5,335 bases of DNA from an uncultured Eubacteriales bacterium (lineage in GTDB: Bacteria; Bacillota_A; Clostridia; Christensenellales; Aristaeellaceae): the NCBI GenBank assembly GCA_900321945.1, contig ONXY01000193.1, positions 1 through 5,335 of the forward strand, given 5' to 3'. The notes under the pieces are model-generated. The model made no database searches. It worked only from the letters and a program-made list of their open reading frames with translations, and was not told where the DNA came from. Position 1 is the stretch's first letter; each line of letters begins with the position of its first letter. The position numbers were made by a program, and so were the translations under genes. Shown in pieces: positions 4,700 to 5,335 of this stretch.

Positions 4700-5335
4700 A
4701 AAAGAACAACTGGAAGGCCTGGCTGTATCTGCTGCCGGCCATCGCGTTTCTGGCGGTTTTCATGATCTATCCCCTGATCGACGTCTGCGTCTACTCCGTG
4801 GAGGAGAACTACTCCTTTGCCGCCGGGGAGGCGACGGGCATCGGCCTGCAGAACTTCCGGCACGTGCTGAGCGATCCGTATTTCGTGCAGGCGCTGCGGA
4901 ACACCTTCCTGATCGTCGTCATCACCGTGCCGGTGAGCACGGGAATCTCCCTTCTGATCAGCCTGGGGCTGACCTCCATCAAAAAGCTGCAGAACGCCTT
5001 TCAGACCATCTACTTCCTGCCTTACGTGACCAACACGCTGGCGGTGGGCCTGGTGTTCATGATCCTCTTCCAGGACAAGGAACGGGCCCGGGGCCTGGTG
5101 AACCAGCTGATCGTCTGGCTGGGCGGCACGGGGGTGGATTTCATCGACGGGCCGTACTGGGCCAAGATGTTCGTTATCTGCTTCTACACCGTATGGGTGG
5201 TCATGCCTTTCAAGATCCTGATCATGACCAGCGCCCTGGCCAGCGTGAACCAGGACTACTACAAGGCGGCCAAAGTGGACGGCGCGTCCTCCTTCCGGAT
5301 TTTCCGGAAAATCACCCTGCCCATGATCTCCTCCA
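4696..5335 (+). CDS. ABC transporter permease, MalF/UgpA type (partial, runs off the right edge)
   Basis: The visible 213 codons encode the first of the expected two permeases of the importer served by the ATPase just upstream. A short basic N-terminus (MKKNNWK) is followed by membrane segments at about 9-33, 67-93, 100-124 and 157-181. Family landmarks are LYLLPAIAFLAVFMIYPL at 10-27, FRHVLSDPYFVQALRNTF at 54-71 and the EAA loop YYKAAKVDGASSFRIFRKITLP at 188-209, which docks onto the ATPase. The ATG at 4696 overlaps the ATPase stop (ATGA), with only a weak purine stretch before it, so coupled translation is likely. The remaining C-terminal part, the partner permease and the solute-binding protein are presumably beyond the window. 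No stop or frameshift is seen in the visible part. Confidence 0.92.
   Translation, partial: MKKNNWKAWLYLLPAIAFLAVFMIYPLIDVCVYSVEENYSFAAGEATGIGLQNFRHVLSDPYFVQALRNTFLIVVITVPVSTGISLLISLGLTSIKKLQNAFQTIYFLPYVTNTLAVGLVFMILFQDKERARGLVNQLIVWLGGTGVDFIDGPYWAKMFVICFYTVWVVMPFKILIMTSALASVNQDYYKAAKVDGASSFRIFRKITLPMISS

Overview
The window looks like a piece of a fairly GC-rich chromosome from the Bacillota, most likely a Clostridia-type gut or rumen organism. This is inferred from strong GGAGG-type ribosome binding sites, a nucleoside-type (NupP/NupQ, BmpA-linked) ABC permease pair, a LoaP-like NusG paralog, and TTNACA-type repeats at 11-bp spacing. No marker gene fixes the taxon. All supported genes lie on the + strand, and most junctions are 4-base ATGA overlaps, so this is tightly packed operon DNA. 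No RNA gene, mobile element or CRISPR array was seen.

Left part (1-2595): the end of one operon. After what is probably the last few codons of an upstream gene come two BPD_transp_2-family permeases (31-1152 and 1149-2102) that together would form the membrane channel of a nucleoside-type importer. A 49-base gap with a GC-rich hairpin leads to a small protein (2152-2595) with one N-terminal membrane anchor and one peptidoglycan-binding domain.

Middle (2596-2876): a 281-base intergenic region with dense regulatory structure. It starts with GC-rich hairpins after the last gene. Next are four TTNNCR hexamers at exactly 11-bp spacing (starts 2653, 2664, 2675, 2686), followed 9 bases later by TATGAT at 2701. 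This is the layout of a PhoB/PhoP-activated promoter. Then comes a leader containing a small hairpin and a very strong hairpin (2753-2800, 18 base pairs), and finally a second, near-consensus promoter (TTGAAA, 17 bases, TGC-TAAGAT) just before the next gene.

Right part (2877-5335): the start of a second operon. The first gene is a NusG paralog (NGN and KOW domains plus an acidic tail, TTG start). It overlaps by ATGA with a MalK/UgpC-type ATPase, which overlaps by ATGA with a MalF/UgpA-type permease that runs off the right edge. The most interesting hypothesis is that this importer operon is phosphate-controlled (possibly glycerol-3-phosphate uptake, by analogy with ugp operons) and carries its own processive elongation or antitermination factor, which could act on the structured leader. 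The promoters, hairpins and gene order are visible in the sequence; the regulatory circuit and substrate are inference.
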